From assembly GCF_014926385.1 (NCBI RefSeq), contig NZ_CP053291.1, positions 1,860,001 through 1,924,000 on the forward strand: DNA of 64,000 nt, written 5' to 3'. Below are positions 10,199-18,345 of this stretch, piece by piece. The notes beneath the pieces were generated by a model that searched no databases, was not told the DNA's origin, and saw only the letters and a program-made list of their open reading frames with translations. A program made the position numbers and the translations under genes. The first letter of the stretch is position 1; each line of letters opens with the position of its first letter. This stretch comes from Trueperella pecoris. Lineage in GTDB: Bacteria > Actinomycetota > Actinomycetes > Actinomycetales > Actinomycetaceae.

Positions 10199-11668
10199 GG
10201 GAGATTCAGGGGGTCGATGCATCATTTTTTAACAACTCGGCCAGTGTCTCACGTGGGGTCATTCCGTTCAAGACAACTCGGGCTCGGTCGTTGAGTTCGT
10301 CTTGGACGAAAGCGACTTCCTCGTCGGTGATGTCAGCGAAGTTAGTTCCCTTGGGGAAGTATTCACGAATATCACGATTCAGGCGTTCATTCGACGGACG
10401 CTGCCACGGGCTATGCGGGTCAGCGAAGTAGACCTTGATATTGGTATCGACCTTGAACTGGGCTACCTGCGCCATCTCACTACCTTGATCCCAGGTGATC
10501 GAGGAGAAGGCCTTACTGGGCAAGGTCTGAACCATCTGGGTCAGTTTCTCAATCACGGTCGGTGAATCATGGCTCACCCCAAGACGAGCGATCAGCAAAA
10601 ACCGTGAAGAGCGCTCGACTAGGGTGATCAGCGCTGTGTGCTTGCCCTTACCACCACCGATAATTAAATCTCCTTCCCAGTGACCTGGCGTCAGGCGCCC
10701 ATCGACCTCGTGGGGGCGCAAATCGATTGAAGCGCCCTCGACCCACGTCTTACGCCCGCGCCCGGGAGTGCCAGCAAGAGCAGAACGAGCAATACGCCGT
10801 TGACGACCCGAACGCAGTCCTTTCTCCCGTTTAAGCTCTTGCCGTAATGCCCCACCCCCGTGAACATACAAAGCCTGATAAATCGTTTCATGAGACACAC
10901 GCATCTGCCGATCATCTCCATAATCATGACGCAAACGAACACTGATTTGCTGGGGAGAATAACGCTTATTTAACAGCTCAACCACCTTCTGACGCAGCGC
11001 CACATGGGTAGTAAGCTTGCCCGGCTTAGGACGAGAACGACGCTGATGAGCGCACTGATGAGCCCAGCGAGCATCATAAGAACCATCAGGAAAAGCACCA
11101 CGATTAATCTCACGCGTCACCGATGACGGACTACGCCCCAAACTTAAAGCGATCTGCCGAGCCGACTTACCATCAGCTAACCCCAACCCGATCGCCACGC
11201 GCTCTTCAAGCGTCATACGCCGGCCTCGACCAACCCTGCCATTACCAACCCGGTCAACACTGGCCACGACCGTGGCCCCACCAACACGGCCCCGTTGCAA
11301 AACTTCAACCATAGGCCCCAACATAGCCTGTTTCCCACGAACCCAGTTCGGACTATGACCAACCCGTTTCGCGATCTCGGCAACCGGCAAGCCCTCAGCC
11401 GTCAACTGCCACACCCGTACCCTAGCAGCCGCACGAGCCTGCGCCGGCCCACCCTGCCCACGGACCAACACTAAACCCGCCCCACGAGCCCAGACCTGAA
11501 CCGAGTGACAATTAACCTTCAACTCACGAGCAACACTTGCACACGAACGTCCAGAAGCAACCAAGGCCACCGCATGATCACGAAACGACTGCGAATAAGG
11601 CCGAATCGGCGATCTACCAACCATTCAACACACTCCAAAAAGTAGTGCATTGACCCCTGGAACCTACC
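10199..11668 (-). mobile_element. IS30-family insertion sequence, copy 1 (1470 bp)
   Basis: Complete element. The left end reads GGGAGATTCAGGGGGTC and the inverted right end GGTAGGTTCCAGGGGTC; these imperfect terminal inverted repeats match at about 18 of 23 positions. It is flanked by a 3-bp target duplication, GCG (10196-10198 and 11669-11671). One transposase gene fills the element. A second copy of the same length, with an identical encoded protein, lies at 27992-29461. The insertion is at the exact centre of a palindromic repeat. Confidence 0.95.
10206..11624 (-). CDS. IS30-family transposase (copy 1)
   Basis: DDE transposase, 472 residues. Two helix-turn-helix regions are visible at the N-terminus: ASVARELKVNCHSVQVW and, after about residue 140, MTLEERVAIGLGLADGKSAR with IALSLGRSPSSVTREINR. 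The latter is the IS30 signature that contacts the terminal repeats. The catalytic triad sits in HWEGDLIIG (D), ITWDQGSEM (D) and SPWQRPSNERLNRDIREYFP (E), with the wide spacing typical of IS30. The ATG at 11624 lies just inside the right terminal repeat. Intact, so probably active. It is longer than the classic 383-residue IS30 enzyme because of an extra N-terminal domain. Confidence 0.96.
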   Translation of the reverse strand: MVGRSPIRPYSQSFRDHAVALVASGRSCASVARELKVNCHSVQVWARGAGLVLVRGQGGPAQARAAARVRVWQLTAEGLPVAEIAKRVGHSPNWVRGKQAMLGPMVEVLQRGRVGGATVVASVDRVGNGRVGRGRRMTLEERVAIGLGLADGKSARQIALSLGRSPSSVTREINRGAFPDGSYDARWAHQCAHQRRSRPKPGKLTTHVALRQKVVELLNKRYSPQQISVRLRHDYGDDRQMRVSHETIYQALYVHGGGALRQELKREKGLRSGRQRRIARSALAGTPGRGRKTWVEGASIDLRPHEVDGRLTPGHWEGDLIIGGGKGKHTALITLVERSSRFLLIARLGVSHDSPTVIEKLTQMVQTLPSKAFSSITWDQGSEMAQVAQFKVDTNIKVYFADPHSPWQRPSNERLNRDIREYFPKGTNFADITDEEVAFVQDELNDRARVVLNGMTPRETLAELLKNDASTP

Positions 11669-11705
11669 GCGTATATTAATACAGTGCCGATCAGCTTAGT
11701 ACAGC
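11669..11705. repeat. Right half of palindromic repeat split by IS30 copy 1
   Basis: GCG, then TATATTAATACAGTGC, the mirror arm of 10180-10195, then ATCAGCTTAGTACAG. Its outer part matches the inverse of TATTAAGCTG left of the element. Confidence 0.8.
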
Positions 11706-11715
11706 CGCGGCGGGT

Positions 11716-11816
11716 ACGGGCCACGGCGGACGCGGGCCACGGCGGACGCGGGCCGCAGCGGACGGATGCGGGCCACGGCGGACGCGGGCCGCAGCGGACG
11801 GATGCGGGCCGCGGCG
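11716..11816. repeat. 36-base GC-rich tandem repeat
   Basis: Two full copies of a 36-base unit (11733-11768, 11769-11804), built from GGCCACGGCGGACGCGG and GGCCGCAGCGGACGGATGC, with partial copies on both sides. No gene is supported in this stretch. Confidence 0.8.
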
Positions 11817-11845
11817 AGGGTGAGCCGCCCCGCGCCACCGCACAG

Positions 11846-11873
11846 AAAAGCGGGGCGACAACAGTCGCCCCGC
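11846..11873 (-). terminator. Intrinsic terminator of fba
   Basis: On the minus strand, GCGGGGCGAC pairs perfectly with GTCGCCCCGC around a 4-base loop, followed by TTTTC, 16 bases after the fba stop. Confidence 0.85.
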
Positions 11874-11889
11874 CCCCTCAGTGCTTGAC

Positions 11890-12912
11890 TTACTTCATGC
11901 GCTTGCCAGCAGAGCCGAGGCGCTCAGCAGCCTCAACAACGCGGGCGGCCATGCCAGCCTCAGCCAGCTTGCCCCAGGTGCGCGGGTCGTACATCTTCTT
12001 GTTGCCGACCTCCGAGTCAACCTTCAAGACGCCGTCGTAGTTGCGGAACATGTGATCCACGACCGGGCGGGTGAAGGCGTACTGGGTATCGGTGTCAACG
12101 TTCATCTTGATGACGCCGTTACGGACCGCGGTTGCGATCTCCTCGGCAGTCGAACCCGAGCCGCCGTGCATGACCAGGTCAAACGGGGACTCCTTGCCGA
12201 CCTTCGCACCGACCTCAGCCTGGATCTCACCCAGGAGCTCCGGACGAAGCTTGACGTGACCCGGCTTGTACACGCCGTGAACATTGCCGAAGGTCAGAGC
12301 GGTCAGGTAGCGGCCGTTCTCACCAAGACCAAGTGCCTCGACGGTCTTCAGGCCATCCTCAGCGGTGGTGTAAAGCTTCTCGTTGATCTCGCCAACGACG
12401 CCGTCCTCTTCGCCACCAACAACGCCGATCTCGATCTCAAGGATCGTGTTGGACTTCTGCGACAGCGCGAGGAGCTCCTTCGCGATCTCAAGATTTTCTT
12501 CGAGCGGCACGGCTGAGCCATCCCACATGTGCGACTGGAAGAAAGGCTCACGACCAGCGGCAACTTCCTGGGCGGAAAGCTCCATGATCGGGCGGATCCA
12601 CGAATCGATGTTCTGCTTGGCGCAGTGATCGGTGTGGAGAGCGATGGTCACGTCATAGTTCTTCGCAACCTCGCGAGCGTAAGCGGCGAGACCAAGCGAA
12701 CCAGCGACGCGGTCCTTGATGGTGGAGCCGGAAGCGTACTCCGCGCCGCCGACCGAAACCTGAATAATGCCATCGGACTCAGCCTCAGCGAATCCGCGAA
12801 TGGCAGCCGTGAGGGTCTGCGAAGACGTCACGTTAATGGCCGGGTAAGCGAACTTGTTAGCCTTCGCCCGATCCAGCATCTCATCATAAACTTCGCGCGT
12901 TGCAATACCCAC
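11890..12912 (-). CDS. fba: Class II fructose-bisphosphate aldolase
   Basis: Zinc-dependent cleavage of fructose 1,6-bisphosphate to dihydroxyacetone phosphate and glyceraldehyde 3-phosphate in glycolysis and gluconeogenesis. The 340-residue protein has the metal-site motif ALHTDHCAKQNIDSW, a substrate loop FGNVHGVYKPGHVKLRPELL, and VMHGGSGSTAEEIATAV with a later metal-ligand histidine and phosphate contacts. Start is GTG at 12912 preceded by AAAGGAGCAC. It has its own terminator and is divergent from the sirtuin gene, with a 198-base shared upstream region. Confidence 0.96.
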   Translation of the reverse strand: MGIATREVYDEMLDRAKANKFAYPAINVTSSQTLTAAIRGFAEAESDGIIQVSVGGAEYASGSTIKDRVAGSLGLAAYAREVAKNYDVTIALHTDHCAKQNIDSWIRPIMELSAQEVAAGREPFFQSHMWDGSAVPLEENLEIAKELLALSQKSNTILEIEIGVVGGEEDGVVGEINEKLYTTAEDGLKTVEALGLGENGRYLTALTFGNVHGVYKPGHVKLRPELLGEIQAEVGAKVGKESPFDLVMHGGSGSTAEEIATAVRNGVIKMNVDTDTQYAFTRPVVDHMFRNYDGVLKVDSEVGNKKMYDPRTWGKLAEAGMAARVVEAAERLGSAGKRMK

Positions 12913-13110
12913 GAATGTGCTCCTTTGCTCTGAAAAGTTGACGCCTATATTGTCTCACGGATTTCCTCCCCCGCGTAGCCAAATGGTCCCCGATTTGGAA
13001 ATCCTGCAAATCCGTGCAAACCATCCACAACTACGCACCCCACTCACGACCGCGCCACGTTCCACCTTCTGGCACGTCAAGCAGGCGTAGGATCGGAATC
13101 GGAGGTAATC

Positions 13111-13962
13111 ATGGTTATTTCAGACCCGCTCGAGGCGGCCGAAGCGCTCGCCGAACTGATGCGCGGGCGGCGAACACTTGCCATCACCGGTGCAGGAGTT
13201 TCCACGGATTCCGGCCTACCAGACTATCGCGGGCGGGGAACCACCGAAAAACCATCCATCGACTTCGACATGTTCGTCTCCGACGCCGTCTGGCAGCGTT
13301 GGGTCTGGCAGCGCAACCACGAGACCTGGCGCCAATTCTCCAACCTCGAGCCCTCCGGCGCCCACCTCGCCCTTGCCCGCCTCGAAGTCGCGGGCCACAT
13401 CACCGGCGTTGCCACCCAAAATATCGACGGGTTACACACCAAAGCCGGGTCGCGAAACGTTTGGGAACTACACGGCTCCTTCGGCCGCGTCCAGTGCCTC
13501 AACTGCGGCACCGAATTCGCCCGCGACATCTACGCCCAGGCCCTCGAAGAACTTAACCCCGGTTGGCCCCAATACGACCGGGACCCCGCCGTCCTCGCCA
13601 CCGCGGACCGCCGTCACGACGCCGAAACCTCGCCCTTCGTCGTCGCCCCCTGCCCATCGTGTGGCGGGCTCGTCAAACCAGCCGTCATCTTCTTCGGGGA
13701 ATCGCTCCCCAGCGCGGAGATGGAGGCGGCCATGCAGGCGGCCACCGACTGCGACGTCGCCCTCATTGCCGGCACCTCCCTCGCGGTCAGCACCGGCCTC
13801 TGGGTCGTCCGCCAGGCCTGGGCAAACGGCGCCGACCTCGCCATCATCAACTACGGACCCACCGCCGCCGACGCCATCAACGACCTCCGCATCGACGCCG
13901 GCGTCTCCCCCACACTCACACTTCTTGCACACATACTTGCACCGGAAGTACCGAAAGCGTAG
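13111..13962 (+). CDS. Sir2-family NAD-dependent protein deacylase
   Basis: Removes acyl groups from lysine with consumption of NAD+. Motifs in order: LAITGAGVSTDSGLPDYRG (NAD-binding), TQNIDGLHTKAG, catalytic histidine in ELHGSFG, zinc cysteine pairs CLNCG and CPSCGG, and IAGTSLAVSTGLW. At 283 residues it is a little longer than typical bacterial SIR2 because of an insert between the cysteine pairs (ALEELNPGWPQYDRDPAVLA). ATG at 13111 is preceded by CGGAGGTAATC. Substrate class (acetyl versus succinyl) cannot be read here. Confidence 0.93.
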   Translation: MVISDPLEAAEALAELMRGRRTLAITGAGVSTDSGLPDYRGRGTTEKPSIDFDMFVSDAVWQRWVWQRNHETWRQFSNLEPSGAHLALARLEVAGHITGVATQNIDGLHTKAGSRNVWELHGSFGRVQCLNCGTEFARDIYAQALEELNPGWPQYDRDPAVLATADRRHDAETSPFVVAPCPSCGGLVKPAVIFFGESLPSAEMEAAMQAATDCDVALIAGTSLAVSTGLWVVRQAWANGADLAIINYGPTAADAINDLRIDAGVSPTLTLLAHILAPEVPKA

Positions 13963-14117
13963 GCGCGAGGCACCCAAACGGCGTCGTGAAGCGAAAGAAG
14001 CTACACGGAGAAAACCTGCACCTGTGACCTTCATTCACACAGTTTCGCCAGTGGCTAAGCGACAGTTAATCTAGTTTCGTCGTCCAATGGTTGGAGTCGC
14101 ACACGAAAGGCAGGAAG

Positions 14118-15755
14118 ATGGCCAATTCGAAGAACGCTCACGGTAGCGTCGATTTGCCCGGTCTCCCGCAAGGAGTCAGCCCCGCAGTTCAGCACGAAGA
14201 CAACCGCCTCTGGCACCTATTCTTCGGCGGCATGCTCGCGATTACCCTCGTCGTCTTCGCCATGTGGTCGAAGGAATATATCGGCAGCGGCGCAAGCTGG
14301 ACCATCCTCATCACCACCATCCTTTTCGCCTTCTTCATGGCGTTCAACATCGGTGGCAACGACGTCGCCAACTCGTTTGGCACCTCCGTCGGCGCAGGGA
14401 CCCTCTCGCTCAAACAGGCGCTCGTCATCGCAGCCATCTTCGAAGTCTCCGGCGCCGTCTTCGCCGGCGGCGAGGTCACCGACACCGTCCGCTCCGGTAT
14501 CGTCGACCTGGGAGCCATCAACGGGCTTGACCCCATGGAATTTGCCTACATCATGATGGCCTCCCTCCTCGGTGCCGCCATCTGGCTCCTCCTCGCCACA
14601 CGCATGGGCTGGCCCGTGTCTACCACACACTCGATCGTCGGCGGGATCGTCGGTGCAGCCTTGACCGTCGGGCTTCTCACCGGCAAGGGCGGCTGGTCCA
14701 TGGTCCAGTGGAACCAAATCGGCACCATCGCCCTGTCATGGGTACTCTCACCCGTCCTCGGCGGCATCGTCTCCTACCTGCTATACCGCGGCATCAAGCG
14801 GTCAATCCTGTCCTACAACGAACTCGCCGTGCACCGGCTCGAAACCATCCGCGCACAGAAGAAGGAACTCAAAGCCCGCCACCGCGAATACTTCGAGACC
14901 CTCTCCGAAAAAGAGCAAAAGGCCTATACCAACGCCCTCACCCGCGACATCGCCACCATGCGCGAAGACGACTGGGAGCCCGAGGACCTCGAATCCGACT
15001 ACTTCAAGGAACTGCACGAGATCCAGGTCGAGAAGTCTGAGGTCGAGCCGCGCCGCGCCATCGAAATGTGGATCCCACTGCTGGCCGCCGCCGGCTCGCT
15101 CGTCATCTCCGGTATGATGCTCTTCAAGGGCCTGAAGAATCTCCACCTCGGCATCACCCATATCGGCAACCTGCTCATCATGGGCATGATCGCCGCCGTC
15201 GTTTACATGTCGGTCTATATCCTCGCCCGCACGATGAAGAAGAAGAACCTCGACCGTTCCACCTTCCTCCTCTTCTCCTGGATGCAGGTATTCACCGCAT
15301 CCGCCTTCGCCTTCTCCCACGGATCGAACGACATCGCCAACGCGCTCGGCCCGTTCGTCGCCGTTTTGGACGTCCTCAAGACCGGCGCCATCGCCGAAAA
15401 GAGCGCCGTACCGATGGCCGTCATGGTGGCCATGGGCATCGCACTCGTGGTGGGACTGTGGTTCATCGGCCGCTTCGTGATCAAGACCGTGGGAACCGGG
15501 CTCACCGAAATGCATCCCGCCTCGGGCTTCTCCGCCGAGCTCTCCGCCGCAGCAGTCGTCATGGGTGCCTCGCTCCTCGGCCTGCCCGTTTCCTCGACCC
15601 ACATCCTCATCGGCGCCGTGCTTGGCATCGGGCTGGTCAACCACAACACCAACTGGGGCCTGATGAAACCAATCGCCACGGCGTGGGTGATCACGCTCCC
15701 CGTGTCCGCTGCGATCGCGGGCACTGCGGTGACGGTTATCCGGCTGATCTTCTAG
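14118..15755 (+). CDS. PiT-family inorganic phosphate transporter
   Basis: Low-affinity, cation-coupled phosphate permease of the inner membrane. About 545 residues. The two duplicated PiT signatures are present: [19 protein letters not shown] in the N-terminal half and [18 protein letters not shown] in the C-terminal half. Each half also has the SSTH-type loop ([30 protein letters not shown]). A charged cytoplasmic loop of about 80 residues joins the halves. The ATG at 14118 has GGCAGGAAG upstream. The last 15 coding bases are duplicated at 17013-17027, on the far side of the neighbouring cassette. Confidence 0.95.
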   Translation: MANSKNAHGSVDLPGLPQGVSPAVQHEDNRLWHLFFGGMLAITLVVFAMWSKEYIGSGASWTILITTILFAFFMAFNIGGNDVANSFGTSVGAGTLSLKQALVIAAIFEVSGAVFAGGEVTDTVRSGIVDLGAINGLDPMEFAYIMMASLLGAAIWLLLATRMGWPVSTTHSIVGGIVGAALTVGLLTGKGGWSMVQWNQIGTIALSWVLSPVLGGIVSYLLYRGIKRSILSYNELAVHRLETIRAQKKELKARHREYFETLSEKEQKAYTNALTRDIATMREDDWEPEDLESDYFKELHEIQVEKSEVEPRRAIEMWIPLLAAAGSLVISGMMLFKGLKNLHLGITHIGNLLIMGMIAAVVYMSVYILARTMKKKNLDRSTFLLFSWMQVFTASAFAFSHGSNDIANALGPFVAVLDVLKTGAIAEKSAVPMAVMVAMGIALVVGLWFIGRFVIKTVGTGLTEMHPASGFSAELSAAAVVMGASLLGLPVSSTHILIGAVLGIGLVNHNTNWGLMKPIATAWVITLPVSAAIAGTAVTVIRLIF

Positions 15756-15880
15756 CGGGCGGCGGGGCCTGCCCTCCCGGCGGGGCCTGCCCTCCGTCCT
15801 TCGATGTAGAAATATGGGCCGATCTTCGTATATATGAAGATCGGCCCATATTTCTACATCGAAGGACAGGCAGCCACCGG
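15740..15880 (+). repeat. Long direct repeat, copy A (overlaps the 3' end of the phosphate transporter gene)
   Basis: Starts with CCGGCTGATCTTCTAGCGGG, the last codons and stop of the transporter, and runs through GGCGGGGC and the 72-base palindrome to GACAGGCA. Copy B at 17012-17126 has the same order. Copy A carries an extra tandem GGCGGGGCCTGCCCTCC unit, about 25 bases, absent from copy B. Confidence 0.9.
15796..15867. repeat. 72-base perfect palindrome A
   Basis: Arms of 32 bases pair without mismatch around an 8-base AT loop (GTATATAT). Arms begin GTCCTTCGATGTAG and end GGGCCGATCTTC. Lies 41 bases after the transporter stop. Confidence 0.93.
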
Positions 15881-16024
15881 CCACCAACCTCGTGGCCAAC
15901 GGGACCCGGCCACCAACCTCACCCGCACGCCCGAAAGTTTTCCACCGGCACGTGGACGCGCTCGCTATCCACAATTCCTAGTTCGCACGAACGGGCCACA
16001 ACCATATATCGCCACACTGGAATC

Positions 16025-16987
16025 ATGCACGGTCATGATCCCTCCTACGACGACTTCTACGCCTTCTCCTACCCGCACGAACCATTCGACGTTCCGCCTC
16101 AGTCTTGGGGAGAGAACACACCATGGGGATTTGCTGAGCCATTTGATGGCGCTCCGTTCGTGGCGCGAAACTTCGGCGTCTTCACGACCTCTGACTTGCA
16201 AGCCATCGGCATCAACCCTCGGACGTTCCTGCCGAAGGCGGTCGCGAAGGGCCGGCTCCGCAGGCTGGAACGCGGCATTTACGCTCGCCCCGGCGCCAAC
16301 TCACAAGTGGTGCGAGCCATTCTTCTCGGTGGCAGGATCTCCTGCCTGAGCGCATGCAAACTTTACGGGCTTTGGGTGCCACACAGCCCACGGCTCCACG
16401 TCCTGACGTTACGCAATGTGATGACAGCCAAGAACTCGGATGTCATCATGCACAGCCAGCACAGGCGCCCACCCCTCCTAGTCCCATCCCCGTTGGAGAC
16501 AGTGGAGCAGGTACTGCACTTCCACGATGCAGAGACGGGCTTGATGGTCTTGGACTCGGCTCTCAATAAGGGCCTGTTGAGGCTCGAGGAAGTGCCGGAG
16601 CTGATTCGAAACCTTTCCAAAAGAAAGCAACGGGTATTGATACGGGCGACAGGACTCGCACAGTCGGGCCTAGAAACTCGGGTGAGGAACTTCTTGATTT
16701 CCGAGCGGGTACCGGTACGGCCGCAGGTGGAGATTCCGACGGTCGGTAGAGTCGACATGGTTGCCGGAGAGTCGCTCATCTTGGAATGCAACGGGGACGC
16801 CTTCCATTCCACCAAGGAACAGCGAAACCGCGACTACCTGCGCATTCAGAACGCCAAACTCCTCGGCTATGAAACGGTCTCGCTCAGTTACGAACAGATT
16901 TTCTATCGCTGGGAAGAGACGAAGGCCTATCTACGGAGGCTGATCCGCCAGCGGAGACATCTGAGGAAGCCGACACCCTTGCGATGA
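16025..16987 (+). CDS. AbiEi-like HTH protein with C-terminal DUF559-type nuclease domain
   Basis: 320 residues. The N-terminal part (about 46-130) looks like the winged-helix 'AbiEi antitoxin N-terminal' module, with VFTTSDLQAIGINPRTFLPK and GRLRRLERGIYARPG. The C-terminal part (about 213-298) resembles DUF559/Vsr-like PD-(D/E)XK nucleases: SGLETRVRNFL (E217), GRVDMV (D244), LILECNGDAFH (E254, H261), RNRDYLRIQNAKLLGY. The usual acidic residue two after E254 is Asn here. Fusions of this type are common orphan genes in actinobacteria and their role is not established. No AbiEii-like toxin gene is adjacent. The start ATG at 16025 has only a weak ribosome site. The gene is enclosed by long direct repeats, suggesting it arrived as a cassette. 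Confidence 0.8.
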   Translation: MHGHDPSYDDFYAFSYPHEPFDVPPQSWGENTPWGFAEPFDGAPFVARNFGVFTTSDLQAIGINPRTFLPKAVAKGRLRRLERGIYARPGANSQVVRAILLGGRISCLSACKLYGLWVPHSPRLHVLTLRNVMTAKNSDVIMHSQHRRPPLLVPSPLETVEQVLHFHDAETGLMVLDSALNKGLLRLEEVPELIRNLSKRKQRVLIRATGLAQSGLETRVRNFLISERVPVRPQVEIPTVGRVDMVAGESLILECNGDAFHSTKEQRNRDYLRIQNAKLLGYETVSLSYEQIFYRWEETKAYLRRLIRQRRHLRKPTPLR

Positions 16988-17011
16988 CGTCGGATACGGG
17001 ACTTGCGCTGA

Positions 17012-17126
17012 CCGGCTGATCTTCTAGCGGGCGGCGGGGCATGCCTTCCGTCCTTCGATGTAGAAATATGGACCGATCTTCGTATATATGAAGATCGGTC
17101 CATATTTCTACATCGAAGGACAGGCA
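17012..17126 (+). repeat. Long direct repeat, copy B
   Basis: Repeats CCGGCTGATCTTCTAGCGGG, GCGGCGGGGC, the 72-base palindrome and GACAGGCA of copy A. It is 25 bases downstream of the nuclease-type gene stop. Distance from copy A start to copy B start is 1272 bases. Confidence 0.9.
17050..17121. repeat. 72-base perfect palindrome B
   Basis: Same palindrome as 15796-15867 except that GGGCC/GGCCC has become GGACC/GGTCC. One base changed on each arm, so pairing is kept. Confidence 0.93.
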
Positions 17127-17147
17127 ACCACTGGCAACCCGCCCGCA

Positions 17148-17633
17148 TCAGCCCAAAATCTGCCGGATTTGACCAATAATCGGCACGTCCGCCGGCGCCC
17201 ACTCGATGGAATCCAGCTCATCGACGCCTAGCCACCGGAATTCGACGTGCTCCGTCAGCCGCGGCTCCGCCCCGACCAGCTTGCAGAAGTAGGCATCCAG
17301 AATCACCCGACCAAACGGGTAGTCGAAAACTCCGCGGCCCACAAATTCACCAACCTCCGCGTCAGTCAGCAGTTCCTCGCGCAACTCCCGGACAAGCGCG
17401 ACCTGTGGCGTCTCCCCCGGTTCAATCTTGCCGCCCGGGAATTCCCAGTATCCGGCCATTTGCCTGCCCGGCCCACGCCGCGCAGCCATGATCTGTTGCC
17501 GGCCACCAGCGAGCCCGTCAGCTCCACCAGCTACCTCGCCCGGCGCCTGCCGCCGGAAAACCGCCCCGACCACGCGGATTTCTCGGACACCCGGATCAAC
17601 GACGCCGTCGCCCGGCTTATCCGCGGTGCTCAA
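17148..17633 (-). CDS. MutT-type Nudix hydrolase (8-oxo-dGTP diphosphatase-like)
   Basis: 161 residues. IRVVGAVFRRQ opens the domain, followed by AGYWEFPGGKIEPGETPQ and the rest of the Nudix box, ALVRELREELL; the order is that of MutT enzymes that sanitise oxidised dGTP. The C-terminal YFCKLVGAEPRLTEHVEF and FRWLGVDELDSIEWAPADVP also fit. The start is taken as TTG at 17633 because it overlaps the upstream stop as TTGA, an arrangement typical of translational coupling; no better start is available inside the domain. The minus-strand frame continues upstream but there it is a shadow of the methyltransferase gene. Confidence 0.82.
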   Translation of the reverse strand: MSTADKPGDGVVDPGVREIRVVGAVFRRQAPGEVAGGADGLAGGRQQIMAARRGPGRQMAGYWEFPGGKIEPGETPQVALVRELREELLTDAEVGEFVGRGVFDYPFGRVILDAYFCKLVGAEPRLTEHVEFRWLGVDELDSIEWAPADVPIIGQIRQILG

Positions 17634-18322
17634 GCCCTGAGCTCCGCGCGGTGCTGCCGCACCCATTCGTGCTGCGCGATCGCGGCGGCGGCCGCCACGT
17701 TGAGCGAGCGTGTCGACCCGAACTGGGGAATGTAGACGGCCTGCGGGCAGACGGCTCGTAGCTCGTCGGAGATACCCACGGACTCCTGCCCGAACACGAG
17801 GATGGCCCGCTCGGGTAGCGCCGCCGTTTCGATCGGCTCCGTGTCGCCGGTGTTGTCCACGGCGACGAGGGTGTACCCGGCGTCCGCGGCCCATGTCGCC
17901 ATCGAGTCGGCGTCCGGTTGATGGTAGATGTCGAGGTAACGGTCGGTGACGAGTGCCCCGCGTCGGTTCCATTTCCGGCGACCTACGATGTGGACGCCTC
18001 CCACGTTGAACGCGTTTCCGGTCCGCACGATCGACCCGATGTTGAGGTCGTGTTCGAGATTTTCGATGGCGATGTGTAGCGCTGATCGGCTTTTGGCGAG
18101 TTCGCCTTTGATCGCCTCGACGCTCCAGTATCGATATTGGTCGGTGACGTTGCGCCTGTCGCCGGTGGCGAGCAGTTCGGGGTCGTAGCGCGGGTCGTCG
18201 GGCAGGGGTTCGCCGGGGTGTTCGCTGATCCAGGGGCCGACACCCACGATTCCGCCGATTTTTTCGCCGTTGCCCCACGTGGCGAATCCGTGCGGGTCGC
18301 CCGAGTTTCGTTCTTCGTTCAC
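17630..18322 (-). CDS. SpoU/TrmH-family RNA 2'-O-methyltransferase
   Basis: 230 residues. The trefoil-knot SAM-binding signatures are clear: ENLEHDLNIGSIVRTGNAF (motif 1), LVFGQESVGISDELR (motif 2) and IPQFGSTRSLNVAAAAAIA (motif 3). No N-terminal L30-like substrate-binding domain is seen, so it is of the short type; tRNA or rRNA target is undetermined. I chose GTG at 18322 since the upstream extension is an Arg tract shared with another frame. It overlaps the Nudix gene by 4 bases. Confidence 0.88.
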   Translation of the reverse strand: MNEERNSGDPHGFATWGNGEKIGGIVGVGPWISEHPGEPLPDDPRYDPELLATGDRRNVTDQYRYWSVEAIKGELAKSRSALHIAIENLEHDLNIGSIVRTGNAFNVGGVHIVGRRKWNRRGALVTDRYLDIYHQPDADSMATWAADAGYTLVAVDNTGDTEPIETAALPERAILVFGQESVGISDELRAVCPQAVYIPQFGSTRSLNVAAAAAIAQHEWVRQHRAELRA

Positions 18323-18345
18323 GTGGCTAGTATCCCACACCGTGT

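Noticed and set aside
11716-11816. Possible CRISPR-like array
   Set aside because: Units are contiguous without unique spacers; it is a simple tandem repeat.
15757-15867. Rho-independent terminator after the phosphate transporter gene
   Set aside because: The palindrome is strong but far longer than normal, has an AT loop and no T-run; it is better described as a repeat, though it may still stop transcription.
16025-16987. Complete AbiE toxin-antitoxin system
   Set aside because: Only the AbiEi-like N-terminal module is present; no nucleotidyltransferase (AbiEii) gene is adjacent.
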